From assembly GCA_947477655.1 (NCBI GenBank), contig CANJTS010000001.1:248001-312000 (forward strand): DNA of 64,000 nt, given 5' to 3'. The position numbers were made by a program, and so were the translations under genes. Source of the stretch: CAILUG01 sp903844415 (GTDB taxonomy: Bacteria > Pseudomonadota > Gammaproteobacteria > Pseudomonadales > Pseudohongiellaceae). Below the pieces are notes generated by a model. That model saw only the letters and a list, made by a program, of their open reading frames with translations, did no database searches and was not told the origin of the DNA. Shown one piece after another: positions 52,261-61,462 of this stretch. Position 1 is the stretch's first letter, and the number at the start of each line of letters is the position of its first letter.

Positions 52261-53061
52261 ATGAATTTAAAACTTACATTACTGTCAGTGGCAACATTGG
52301 CAGGGCTGCAATCGGTTACCACAGTGCAGGCGCAACCTCCGGGACGTGAAGATCAACCACGCACAGAGGCACCACACCTAGAAGATGGCACCATCGACCT
52401 TGGTGGCAACGGCGTCTGGAGCCTACCTTGGGTAACAGACTTTGCGGTACGTATGCCAAATCACAAAGAAGGCGAATTCCCGCCAATGCTGGCATGGACC
52501 AAAGCCATGTTCGATTACAACGAAGCCAACAGCGTTAAATACGATCCAGAAGGTTTTTGTCTGCCGCCTGGTGGCCCACGTTCTATGGGCACACCCTATC
52601 CGGCAGAAATTATCCAAGACGGTGATCGCATAATTATTGTATTTGAAGGTGGCGGGCACGTCTGGCGCGAAATCCACATGGATGGTCGGCCTCATCCCGA
52701 AGGCGACGCACTTAACCTGACTTATTTCGGTCATTCTGTTGGTCACTACGAAGGAGACGTCCTAGTTGTAGATACCGTTGGTTTTAACGAAAAAACTTGG
52801 TTGGATTTCGGCGGCTACATGCATACCGAACAGTTGCACACTGTGGAACGCTTCTCCCGTCCTTTCAAAGAAGTATTGCATTACGAAGCCATGATTGATG
52901 ATCCAGGCGCCTATAGTGCCAACTGGAATGTGGCATGGGATATTAACTGGTCTGACGGCCAGGAACTGACTGATTACGTTTGTCAGGAAAACAACAAGTT
53001 CTTGCTCGACATGCACGATGATCTGGGCAAGCCCTTCTTCGAGAAATCTACTGGATTGTAA
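52261..53061 (+). CDS. Secreted protein of a DUF6152-associated family
   Basis: 266 aa. Signal peptide ending QAQPPG; the mature sequence has the recognisable blocks GGNGVWSLPWVTDF, DPEGFCLPPGGPR, PAEIIQDGDRIIIVFEGGGHVWREI, MDGRPHP and GHSVGHYEGDVLVVDTVGFNEKTWLDF. This family is common beside DUF6152 genes and has no known role. A strong bidirectional terminator follows. Confidence 0.85.
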   Translation: MNLKLTLLSVATLAGLQSVTTVQAQPPGREDQPRTEAPHLEDGTIDLGGNGVWSLPWVTDFAVRMPNHKEGEFPPMLAWTKAMFDYNEANSVKYDPEGFCLPPGGPRSMGTPYPAEIIQDGDRIIIVFEGGGHVWREIHMDGRPHPEGDALNLTYFGHSVGHYEGDVLVVDTVGFNEKTWLDFGGYMHTEQLHTVERFSRPFKEVLHYEAMIDDPGAYSANWNVAWDINWSDGQELTDYVCQENNKFLLDMHDDLGKPFFEKSTGL

Positions 53062-53104
53062 CTATTTATTGTTACTGCTCGTCGTTACAGTTCAAAAGCT
53101 TCAT

Positions 53105-53132
53105 AAAAAACCCGGTCTTAACCGGGTTTTTT
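53105..53132. terminator. Bidirectional intrinsic terminator
   Basis: AAAAAACCCGGT-CTTA-ACCGGGTTTTTT: perfect 12-bp stem counting A/T tracts, with a T-run on both strands. It separates the secreted trio from the convergent ABC exporter. Confidence 0.95.
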
Positions 53133-53199
53133 ATGCAAAATTGATTAGCAATCAAAGCCAATATTACTTGTTATGACACATCTTAATTGAAAGCAAAGC

Positions 53200-55035
53200 C
53201 TATACCACAAAAGCCGGTTCTGCTTGTTCTATATTGAGTCGACTTTTTTCTTGTTGCTGAATATGCCACATACTGGCATACAAGCCCTGCCCAGCAAGCA
53301 AACTAGTGTGAGTTCCGCTTTCTACAATACGGCCCTTATCCAGCACTAGGATGCGATCAGCATCCACCACTGTTGACAGGCGATGTGCGATCACAAGACT
53401 AGTATGCCCTAAGGCCAACTCACGGATAGCTTCCAAAATTCCACGTTCAGTTTTACTATCGAGTGCAGAAGTAGCCTCATCAAATACCAAAATTGAAGGG
53501 TTTTTTAGAATTGTTCTGGCAATCGCAACCCGCTGTTTTTCACCGCCAGAAAGTTTAAGACCACGCTCCCCAACCATGGTTTGCGCACCCTCGGCTAGTT
53601 GGCTAATAAAGTCACCAAGCTGAGCTAAACGGATGGCCTCCCAAACAGCTGATGAACTCGCCTCGGGATTGCCATACTGTACGTTGTTGAAGATGGTATC
53701 GTTAAATAACACCGTGTCTTGCGGCACTATTCCTATTGCCCTACGCAGAGATAATATTTGCAAATTACGAACATCCACTCCGCCAACTTTTATAACACCA
53801 GCATTACAGTCATAAAACCGGAACAATAATTTTACCAGCGTGGATTTGCCCGAACCACTTGCACCTACTACTGCCACTTTTTCACCTGGCGCTATCTTAA
53901 AACTGATATCTGTAAGAATTTCGCGTTCGGCTGAATATCGAAAACTGATTTTATCGAATACCACTTCTAGCAATCCTGCTTGCAACTCAACAGCATTGCT
54001 TACTTCATCAATGGTGGTTTTTTCGGCTAACAAATCAAACATTTTCTCGATGTTGGTTAATGCACCCTTTATTTCTCTATACACGAATCCTAAGAAATTA
54101 AGCGGAATGAACAGCTGCATCATAAACGTGTTGATCAAAACAAAATCACCCAGCGACATGGTATTTGTGGCAACACCGCGAGCAGCAAGCCATAACATGG
54201 CAGTCATGGTAATTGCCACAATTGCTGCTTGGCCACCATTTAGAGCAAATAAACTGATCCTGCTGTTACGTTTGGCTTGTTCCCATGTGGCCAGTTCCCG
54301 GTCGTAATGATCTGCTTCATATTGTTCGTTGGTAAAATATTTAACTGTTTCATAATTGAGCAAACTATCAACAGCCCGATTGTTGGTTGCAGAATCAGCC
54401 TTATTCATATCACGCACAAACTGCGTTCTACGCTCGGTAGCTACCACCGAAAAAGTGCCATAACACATAACTGCAAAAAATATTATGCCTGCAAACGCCA
54501 TCCCGTAATTTATGAAAAAGATACTGATTACTATCACCAGTTCAACCACTGTCGGGAGAATATTGAAAATCATAAATCGTAATAGAAAACTGATTCCGGA
54601 AGTGCCACGCTCTATATCGCGAGACAAAGCACCAGTACGACGATTGAGATGAAAATCCAGGTCAAGCGCATGTAGATGATTAAATGTTTGTAAACTGATA
54701 CGACGGATGGTGCGTTCGGTCACGCGACCAAACATGGTGTCACGGATTTCATTGAACAACACATTCATGAAGCGCGCCAAACCGTAAGCGAGAATCAATG
54801 CGGTCGGAACAGCCATCATGACAGTCGTAGCTGCAATGTCAGGAGTATTTTCCAGACCCTCCACGATGTATTTTAGAAGAAATGGCAGGCTTATTGTGGC
54901 CGTCTTTCCCAGCGCCAAAAACCCAAAGGCCAGGGCAGTTCGTAGTCGGTGCTCTAACAAATAGGGCACAAGCATTCGTAATACATGCCATTTCATATCC
55001 ATGCCGGAAATGTCGGTTGCCATTGGCTTGGGCAT
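53200..55035 (-). CDS. ATM1-type ABC exporter (fused membrane-ATPase)
   Basis: 611 aa half-transporter: six membrane helices (about 20-330) with TRHxN-like features, then an ATPase domain with Walker A GASGSGKST, ABC signature LSGGEKQRVAIARTILKNP and Walker B ILVFDEATSALD. The whole sequence resembles ATM1/HMT1 exporters (heavy-metal tolerance or glutathione-conjugate export) with a typical long loop IKVGGVDVRNLQILSLRRAIGIVPQD. It lies 14 nt after dxs and likely shares its transcript. Substrate not deducible. Confidence 0.92.
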   Translation of the reverse strand: MPKPMATDISGMDMKWHVLRMLVPYLLEHRLRTALAFGFLALGKTATISLPFLLKYIVEGLENTPDIAATTVMMAVPTALILAYGLARFMNVLFNEIRDTMFGRVTERTIRRISLQTFNHLHALDLDFHLNRRTGALSRDIERGTSGISFLLRFMIFNILPTVVELVIVISIFFINYGMAFAGIIFFAVMCYGTFSVVATERRTQFVRDMNKADSATNNRAVDSLLNYETVKYFTNEQYEADHYDRELATWEQAKRNSRISLFALNGGQAAIVAITMTAMLWLAARGVATNTMSLGDFVLINTFMMQLFIPLNFLGFVYREIKGALTNIEKMFDLLAEKTTIDEVSNAVELQAGLLEVVFDKISFRYSAEREILTDISFKIAPGEKVAVVGASGSGKSTLVKLLFRFYDCNAGVIKVGGVDVRNLQILSLRRAIGIVPQDTVLFNDTIFNNVQYGNPEASSSAVWEAIRLAQLGDFISQLAEGAQTMVGERGLKLSGGEKQRVAIARTILKNPSILVFDEATSALDSKTERGILEAIRELALGHTSLVIAHRLSTVVDADRILVLDKGRIVESGTHTSLLAGQGLYASMWHIQQQEKSRLNIEQAEPAFVV

Positions 55036-55049
55036 TGTGGAACCTCGGC

Positions 55050-56969
55050 TTAGTTAGGCAGCCCTTTGACGTGCCTGAAGGCAAATTCCGCAGAATTCTG
55101 TAGACGGTTTCTTACACTACTTTCAATCCCTTTACTGTCCAGACCACATTGCGCGAGCATGTCAGCGGCACGGCCATGCTCCAAAAATTCGTCTGGCAAA
55201 CCGAGATTCAACACGGCTACTTTCAAATTCTGAGCGAGCAGAAATTCATTCACACCAGAACCAGCCCCACCATTGATCACATTTTCTTCGACTGTTACCA
55301 ATAACGAATGTGATTGCGCCAATTTTTTTAGCAAATCTGTATCCAGTGGCTTTACAAACCGCATGTCCACCACAGTAGCATCAAGCTGATCTGCTGCAGC
55401 TAATGCTGTTTTCAACAAAGTACCGAATACTAACAATGCCGTGCCAGAACCTGACCTGACGACTAGAGCCTTGCCAATTTCAAGCATAGAAAAAGTATTA
55501 TTTAAAACACACCCTGTTGCCTTGCCACGCGGATAACGCACAGCAGCAGGGCCAGCATAGTGATAACCAGTGTAGAGCATGTTGCGAGTTTCATTTTCGT
55601 CACTCGGTGTCATCACTAGCATGTTGGGTAGGCAGCGCAGGTAACTCAGATCGAAGCTACCCGCATGCGTCGGACCGTCTTCACCAACCAGACCCGCTCT
55701 ATCGAGAGCAAACAACACATCCAGATTTTGTAAGGCCACGTCATGGATCAACTGGTCATAAGCACGTTGCATAAATGTGGAATATATCGCTACTACAGGC
55801 TTCAGACCTTCACAAGCCATGCCTGCCGCCAAGGTCACGGCATGTTGTTCTGCAATTCCCACATCAAAAAACTGGGTGGGAAATTGTTCTTCGAAGTCGC
55901 GCATCCCAGAGCCTTCTCCCATGGCAGGTGTAATGGCCATAAGCGCAGTATCAACCGTTGCCATTTCGCATAACCAGTCGCCAAAAATTTTGGAATAAGT
56001 CGGGGTAAGGTTCATGGCGGCGGGGATTTTCTCAGCTTGCGGAACGAGTTTATTCAATGCGTGCATGCCGTAAGGGTCATCTTCAGCTTGCTGAAATCCT
56101 TTACCCTTGCGGGTAACGACGTGCAACAAAAGTGGCCCTTTGAGATCTTTGATGTTGCGCAAAATTTCAACCATTCCGTGCATGTCGTGGCCATCAATCA
56201 GACCAATATAGTTAAATCCTAACTCTTCAAAAATGGTTGCAGGCGACACCATGCCCTTCATGTATTCCTCAGCGCGATGCGCTGCTTTCATCGCGGGCGG
56301 CAAGCCACGCAACACACGCATACTGCCTTCCCGCAGAAAATTGTACGGTTTACTTGCCCACATACGGGCAAAGTAACTGGACAGTCCACCCACATTACGC
56401 GAGATAGACATGTTGTTGTCGTTCAACACCACCAAGATGTCGCCCCCCAGTTCGCCAGCATGATTTAGGGCTTCAAAAGCCATGCCCGCAGTCATAGCGC
56501 CATCACCGATTACTGCGACAACCTTGCGATCATTCTGCTGTTTTTGGGCAGCTATCATCATTCCCAGGGCAGCACTAATGGAAGTGCTGGAATGCCCAAC
56601 CCCAAACGTATCGTATGGACTTTCTTTGCGAGAATTAAAAGCAGCGAGGCCGCCTGCCTGTCGCATGGTCAACATAAGTTCGCGTCGTCCAGTAAGAATT
56701 TTGTGCGGATAACTTTGATGCCCCACATCCCATACCAAGCGGTCGTGCGGGGTATTGAATACAAAATGCAATGCAATTGTGAGTTCAACCACACCCAGCC
56801 CGGCCCCTAAATGACCACCGGTTTTACCAACACAATACAGCAGGTATTCACGCAATTGGCTGGCGAGCTCCGGCAGGAGTGAAACGTCCAGATTTCGCAA
56901 ATCATGTGGACTGTTTACCGTATCAAGCAGCGGAGTTAAAGGTCGAGTTATGGGAATATTGTCAAACAT
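55050..56969 (-). CDS. dxs: 1-deoxy-D-xylulose-5-phosphate synthase
   Basis: TDP enzyme that condenses pyruvate and glyceraldehyde-3-phosphate, first step of the MEP isoprenoid pathway. 639 aa from ATG 56969. TPP-binding region GDGAMTAGMAFEALNHAGE ... NDNNMSISRNVGG, acid residue region AVYSTFMQRAYDQLIHDVALQ and C-terminal transketolase domain. Part of xseB-ispA-dxs-ABC exporter, all minus. A GTG 27 nt upstream could also start it. Confidence 0.97.
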   Translation of the reverse strand: MFDNIPITRPLTPLLDTVNSPHDLRNLDVSLLPELASQLREYLLYCVGKTGGHLGAGLGVVELTIALHFVFNTPHDRLVWDVGHQSYPHKILTGRRELMLTMRQAGGLAAFNSRKESPYDTFGVGHSSTSISAALGMMIAAQKQQNDRKVVAVIGDGAMTAGMAFEALNHAGELGGDILVVLNDNNMSISRNVGGLSSYFARMWASKPYNFLREGSMRVLRGLPPAMKAAHRAEEYMKGMVSPATIFEELGFNYIGLIDGHDMHGMVEILRNIKDLKGPLLLHVVTRKGKGFQQAEDDPYGMHALNKLVPQAEKIPAAMNLTPTYSKIFGDWLCEMATVDTALMAITPAMGEGSGMRDFEEQFPTQFFDVGIAEQHAVTLAAGMACEGLKPVVAIYSTFMQRAYDQLIHDVALQNLDVLFALDRAGLVGEDGPTHAGSFDLSYLRCLPNMLVMTPSDENETRNMLYTGYHYAGPAAVRYPRGKATGCVLNNTFSMLEIGKALVVRSGSGTALLVFGTLLKTALAAADQLDATVVDMRFVKPLDTDLLKKLAQSHSLLVTVEENVINGGAGSGVNEFLLAQNLKVAVLNLGLPDEFLEHGRAADMLAQCGLDSKGIESSVRNRLQNSAEFAFRHVKGLPN

Positions 56970-57054
56970 GGGAATCAATAATACCGGTAGGAACACTTAC
57001 AGTTGCAGGCGTACATTCTAGCGTAAAGGACATAAGCAGTCTGTGTTGATACTT

Positions 57055-57948
57055 TCATGATTTACGACTCACAACAAAGTGAGCCAACTCGCGCAAAGGA
57101 TCGGCACAGGCAGAAAAATCCTGCAGTAATAATTCGGCTTGGGCAGCACACTGTTGCAAACGTGTTTTGGCCACCTGCATGCCGAGTATGGAAGGATAAG
57201 TGGGTTTGTTACGCAGTGCATCTTTGCCCTGTTGCTTACCACTGATACTACTGGCAGCTTCCACATCGAGAATATCGTCCTGAATCTGGAAAGCGAGACC
57301 CAGCAGATTTGCAAAGTCTCTTAATTTTTCCAATTGCGCTGGAGTTGCTATATTGGTGCTGAGCGCTCCTGTAACGACACTTGCAGTAATTAATGCACCA
57401 GTCTTACATACGTGCATTTTGCTTAGTGCTGTTTCATCAAGTGTAAGGCCGGTAGCCGCAATATCCAGTGCTTGACCCGCCACCATGCCCTGCCAACCAC
57501 TGGCACGAGTAAGTTCAGTCAGCATCTGTAAGCGGATGCCATTCCCACATGCAAGTTGCTCTGCAGTGGTCAACAGTTCAAACGCGAGAGTTTGTAGAGC
57601 ATCTCCAGCCAGTATGGCGGTCGCTTCACCATATACGACATGGCAAGTGGGCTTACCCCTGCGCAATACATCATTATCCATCGCAGGCAAGTCGTCATGG
57701 ATTAGTGAATAGGCGTGTATCAATTCAACAGCACAAGCTGGAATATCCGCACACTCATGCTCACCACTCACTGCTGCTGCTGATGCATAGGCCAGCAGCG
57801 GCCTTAATCTTTTGCCCCCTTTGAGCACGGCATAACACATAGCATCCCGCAATGAATCCGGTACTTGTTTTTGGCTCAGACACCGCTGTAGTTGCGCATC
57901 AATACGCTGCTGCCAAATCGGCATTAATCTTTGGATATTGCTTGTCAC
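57055..57948 (-). CDS. ispA: Farnesyl diphosphate synthase
   Basis: Short-chain prenyltransferase making geranyl/farnesyl-PP (297 aa). First Asp-rich motif HDDLPAMDND and second DDILD in LAFQIQDDILDVEA, KGGKRLRPLL at the N-terminus. Start GTG directly follows the xseB stop (TGAGTG) with GAGGG 4 nt upstream, showing translational coupling. Supplies precursor made by dxs in the same operon. Confidence 0.97.
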   Translation of the reverse strand: MTSNIQRLMPIWQQRIDAQLQRCLSQKQVPDSLRDAMCYAVLKGGKRLRPLLAYASAAAVSGEHECADIPACAVELIHAYSLIHDDLPAMDNDVLRRGKPTCHVVYGEATAILAGDALQTLAFELLTTAEQLACGNGIRLQMLTELTRASGWQGMVAGQALDIAATGLTLDETALSKMHVCKTGALITASVVTGALSTNIATPAQLEKLRDFANLLGLAFQIQDDILDVEAASSISGKQQGKDALRNKPTYPSILGMQVAKTRLQQCAAQAELLLQDFSACADPLRELAHFVVSRKS

Positions 57949-58194
57949 TCAGCCCTCATCCCCCGCATCTACAAAGGGTTCCGATGCCGGCAATTTGCCC
58001 CCTGTTACCAGCAAGTTTACTTTTTGCTGCGCCTGCTCCAATGCTACCTGACATTCCCGCGTGAGTTTGATGCCCTGCTCAAACGCTTGCAGCGATTCTT
58101 CGAGGCTGAGCTCACCGGCTTCCATGGCCTCTACTAAAGTACTCAGACTGCTAAGCGCTTCTTCAAAATTAAATTTGCTAGTTTTTCGCGTCAT
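57949..58194 (-). CDS. xseB: Exodeoxyribonuclease VII small subunit
   Basis: 81 aa helical protein that joins XseA to make exonuclease VII. Signature FNFEEALSSLSTLVEAMEAGELSLEESLQAFEQG is typical (read as the EALxxLExIVxxLExGELxLEExLxxFExG pattern). First gene of xseB-ispA-dxs, the standard order. Confidence 0.96.
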   Translation of the reverse strand: MTRKTSKFNFEEALSSLSTLVEAMEAGELSLEESLQAFEQGIKLTRECQVALEQAQQKVNLLVTGGKLPASEPFVDAGDEG

Positions 58195-58701
58195 GTGATT
58201 CTCTTTAAATCAAGAAGTTTTTGCATTGGCTAGAGTAGGGCAATCAACCACAATCCATACCGGCTGATTACTTCAGGAAACAACTGCCGTGAATGCTAAA
58301 GCCATCCGGGCATGAACACAACGCAAGTAAAATCTCAAAAGTGGTTCAGTTTGAATTTTACTTATTCAAGACATGAATGTGGCCATGGTGGCCGCCCCCC
58401 TGCTAACTCAAACTGAACCACCTCCAAATTCCTGGGTTGCAGCCGAGCAGGGTAAGCTGCGCTTCAGCCACTCGTTTATATAGTTGTGGCAAGCTCAGCA
58501 AAAAGAACTTACTAGGAGGAAAGCCCTAAACTCGGGGGCATGAAACACTACAATTCCAGCAAAAACCATTGATATTGCAGACAGGAGTCAAACTACATGG
58601 CACAATACGGCGGCTTGTAGAGGGTGTAGAACTACCCGAATACAGAGCCAACTAACTTAATACCGATGTTCAACTGAACCAGACAGATGGGGAAAACATT
58701 C
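58195..58701. other. Intergenic region with MITE-like element
   Basis: 507 bases between divergent xseB and the cytochrome c' gene. Contains the element at 58341-58421. No convincing gene in the remainder. Confidence 0.55.
58341..58421. mobile_element. 81-bp MITE-like element with 14-bp terminal inverted repeats
   Basis: GTGGTTCAGTTTGA (58341-58354) and its exact reverse complement TCAAACTGAACCAC (58408-58421) frame 53 bases. It has no coding capacity. A one-ended copy occurs at 50871-50888. Size and structure fit a non-autonomous transposon or a repeat-type palindrome. The parent element is not in the window. Confidence 0.65.
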
Positions 58702-59181
58702 ATGAAAAAAATCTTGCTTACCGGAGCTTTCGTCCTGAGCTCACTGATGTCCTTAACCGCGGTAGCTGCAGCAGCTCCTACTCCAGAAGAAGAAGCCCTT
58801 GCAAATATTACGCGCCGCCAGGCAGTATTCAAATTGTTGTCATTTGCTAACGGCCCACTCGGCGCCATGGCTCGCACTGCTCCTTACGATGCGGCTGCAG
58901 CTAAAACTGCAGTAGAACGTGTTGCAATGCTTGCATCCATGATCCCTGAGGTTACTGCTGCTGATACAAGCGGCCCCGCCAGTGCCGGTATCAAAACCCG
59001 CGCTTCCAATACTATCTGGACTAGCAAAGCTGATTTCGACAAATTGGCCGCCGACCTTGGTGCTGGCGCTGCTGCCGCACTGGAAATCCTGAACACTAAG
59101 GGTGAAGCCGGTGTCAAAGATGCAGTTGCTGCGATTGGTCCAAAATGTGGTGCTTGTCACGACCGTTTCCGTATGGATTGA
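58702..59181 (+). CDS. Cytochrome c' family protein
   Basis: Periplasmic monoheme cytochrome c' (159 aa from ATG 58702). Signal peptide (residues 1-24, ending VAAAA), four-helix body and C-terminal heme motif CGACHDRFR at residues 149-153, placement typical of cytochrome c'. Cytochromes c' bind NO or CO and help nitrosative stress defence. ATG is preceded by GGGGAAAA. Followed by a strong terminator. Confidence 0.9.
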   Translation: MKKILLTGAFVLSSLMSLTAVAAAAPTPEEEALANITRRQAVFKLLSFANGPLGAMARTAPYDAAAAKTAVERVAMLASMIPEVTAADTSGPASAGIKTRASNTIWTSKADFDKLAADLGAGAAAALEILNTKGEAGVKDAVAAIGPKCGACHDRFRMD

Positions 59182-59206
59182 TCTAAGAAAAGAGTTTTGC
59201 CGTTAT

Positions 59207-59238
59207 AAAAAAACGCCCCTTAATCGGGGCGTTTTTTT
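59207..59238 (+). terminator. Intrinsic terminator between cytochrome genes
   Basis: A-tract, ACGCCCC-TTAATC-GGGGCGT stem (59213-59232) and T7 run. Works in both directions, separating cytochrome c' from the convergent diheme cytochrome. Confidence 0.93.
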
Positions 59239-59329
59239 GTCTTGTTTTTCTGATTTGGATCAGGTTTTTTATCAGCAATCTTACCCGCCCGATTTTGCCA
59301 TGATGAATAGCCACCCTCTCTTACATGGT

Positions 59330-60214
59330 TTATTCGACCGGGGTTGGGGCAGTTGCGTCAGTAACACGCGTAAAGAAGGCAGCATAGGCATTTTGATCTT
59401 CTTCTGTTAATAAACTTGTGTGTTTAATTACATCCTCCATCTCACCGCCGACAAAATCAAAGTTTGCGGTCATCCCCAACTGTAACAAGCCAACAAAATC
59501 TTCCTCGGTCCAGCCCGAGAGTTCCGCAGGGCTAATCTCGGGAGAGATAGCCTCGCTGCCGGCAAATTCATTGGTAAGTTGCATCATGCCCAGGCTATTG
59601 CGCGGAGTATGACATTCGCCACAATGGCCAAGGGCACGCGCTAGATAAGCACCACGTTGTATTTGTGGATCATCACCAACTGCTGGTGGTGTACCTTCGA
59701 GAATACCAGCCAAAATATTCCAGCCAGCCATCATCCAGCTAAATTGCCACGCAGGCAGATCGTGGTCAGCAACCTCATTACTGAGCGCAGGAATTGCTTG
59801 TAAATAGGCAGCTAAATCCAACACCTCAGCATCACTCATATTTTTATAGGTGCGATAAGGAAAGGCAGGCCAATAGAACCCACCGCCTGGACTGCGACCG
59901 TGTTTTAGTGCCAGTAAAAAATCTTTGCCAGTCCAACCGCCAATTCCCGTTGCGATATCGGGAGTGATATTTGGCACCCGGAAAGTCCCACCAAAAGGGG
60001 ATTCAATCTCATAGCCACCACTGGGACCATCAGCACCCTCAAGTTGATGGCAAGCACCACATCCACCGGCATGATAAATATATTCACCACGAGCTATAGT
60101 GGCGGCATCAGTGGCAATTGCGGGATTGCCCACCATAGGTATTCCAAACACCCAATAAAGCAAGCCCAGCACTACTACACCGACAGCTAGCAGTATTTTA
60201 TTTCGTATCTTCAT
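59330..60214 (-). CDS. Membrane-anchored diheme cytochrome c
   Basis: 294 aa: uncleaved-type N-terminal helix (residues 7-28), then two cytochrome c domains with CGACH (52-56) and CGECH (198-202). RVPNITPDIATGIGGWT and NMSDAEVLDLAAYLQAI are typical of diheme subunits in dehydrogenase electron-transfer chains (alcohol or thiosulfate dehydrogenase cytochromes). AGGAAA before the ATG. No dehydrogenase partner nearby. Confidence 0.9.
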   Translation of the reverse strand: MKIRNKILLAVGVVVLGLLYWVFGIPMVGNPAIATDAATIARGEYIYHAGGCGACHQLEGADGPSGGYEIESPFGGTFRVPNITPDIATGIGGWTGKDFLLALKHGRSPGGGFYWPAFPYRTYKNMSDAEVLDLAAYLQAIPALSNEVADHDLPAWQFSWMMAGWNILAGILEGTPPAVGDDPQIQRGAYLARALGHCGECHTPRNSLGMMQLTNEFAGSEAISPEISPAELSGWTEEDFVGLLQLGMTANFDFVGGEMEDVIKHTSLLTEEDQNAYAAFFTRVTDATAPTPVE

Positions 60215-60360
60215 TGCGGATTTCCTGATTAATGACTTGAATTTGGCTTACTGCAAATTGTATAAATTTAGCTCGGCACCATTTTTGCGGGTCAGAACTC
60301 TACCAAGCAAATATGAAAGCAATAGGTAAAATATAACAACTCGTCCTTCCCACTTGCTGA

Positions 60361-61377
60361 TTACTTTTGCGCAGACTCTGCCGCAGTTTTCCCATCTTGT
60401 TGTTGTTTTTTTAGGGCCAGTTTTTGCGCCCTGTGTTGTTGAATACTCAAAGCAGCATCTGCACCCAAATGACTTTCACCGCGCGCTACTGCAAGTTCCA
60501 TCTGCCGTTGTCGTTCGCGAAAATTACGCAACCGTTCCGCGTCATTACAGCCATAACAGCGTGGGCAGCTGACCCCTTTTTCATACTGTGAATTTTTTTT
60601 GTCTGCCTCGGTGATAGGCAAACGACAAGCATGACATTGATCGTACCCCCCTTTTTCAAGGTCATGGTTTACAGCGACCCTATTATCAAAAACAAAACAC
60701 TCTCCCTGCCAGAGAGATTGGGCAGCCGGCACTTGTTCCAAATATTTAAGAATGCCTCCCTTGAGGTGATAAACCTCCGAAAAACCTAGTTCTTTCAGAT
60801 AGGCGGTTGATTTTTCGCAGCGAATTCCACCGGTACAAAACATAGCAATTTTTTTATGGATAGTAGGATCAAGATGTTGCTGCACATAGTCAGGAAATTC
60901 GCGGAACGAATCGGTATGCGGATTGATAGCACCCGCAAAAGACCCTATCTGAACTTCATATTCATTGCGGGTGTCGATCAACAGTACTTCAGGGTCAGCA
61001 ATTAACGCATTCCAGTGGATAGCTTCAACATGTGTCCCCACTTTGCGGTTGGGATCTATGCCCTCCACCCCCATAGTAACGATTTCTTTTTTCAGCTTTA
61101 CCTTGCTCCGGTAAAAGGGAATTTCATCATCAAACGATTCCTTGTGATCTAGATCTTGCAAACGCGGATCTGATTTAAGCCAAGTCAGCACCGCATCGAT
61201 CCCAGCACGGGTTCCTGCAACAGTACCGTTAATGCCTTCCGCTGCCAGCAGCACAGTGCCTTTAACACCATATTTTTGCATAACCTCGAGTAAAGGAGCC
61301 TGTAGCGCCTGATGCTTGTCGAGAGCCACAAAATGATAGAGCGCGCAAACGACAATGGGCGATGGCGTGGTGGACAT
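60361..61377 (-). CDS. trhO: tRNA uridine(34) hydroxylase TrhO
   Basis: Rhodanese-domain enzyme (338 aa) that hydroxylates U34 of tRNA in prephenate-independent 5-hydroxyuridine formation (formerly YceA). Rhodanese active site CTGGIRCEKSTAYL with C181 (and C187). Zinc-like Cys motif C-x2-C near residues 247-275 (CHACRLP, SCPRCYGC). N-terminal ferredoxin-like domain. Own promoter upstream. Confidence 0.95.
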   Translation of the reverse strand: MSTTPSPIVVCALYHFVALDKHQALQAPLLEVMQKYGVKGTVLLAAEGINGTVAGTRAGIDAVLTWLKSDPRLQDLDHKESFDDEIPFYRSKVKLKKEIVTMGVEGIDPNRKVGTHVEAIHWNALIADPEVLLIDTRNEYEVQIGSFAGAINPHTDSFREFPDYVQQHLDPTIHKKIAMFCTGGIRCEKSTAYLKELGFSEVYHLKGGILKYLEQVPAAQSLWQGECFVFDNRVAVNHDLEKGGYDQCHACRLPITEADKKNSQYEKGVSCPRCYGCNDAERLRNFRERQRQMELAVARGESHLGADAALSIQQHRAQKLALKKQQQDGKTAAESAQK

Positions 61378-61422
61378 GTTTGTTCCTGTTGCGAATCGGA
61401 TCGTAAATCCGGAGCGATAAGT

Positions 61423-61450
61423 ATTATAACCGGCAGCTTAAAGAGGGCAA
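61423..61450 (-). promoter_or_regulatory. Sigma-70 promoter of trhO
   Basis: -35 TTGCCC (61450-61445), 16-base spacer, -10 TATAAT (61428-61423), minus strand, 46 bases before the trhO ATG. Confidence 0.65.
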
Positions 61451-61462
61451 AACTAGCAGCTT

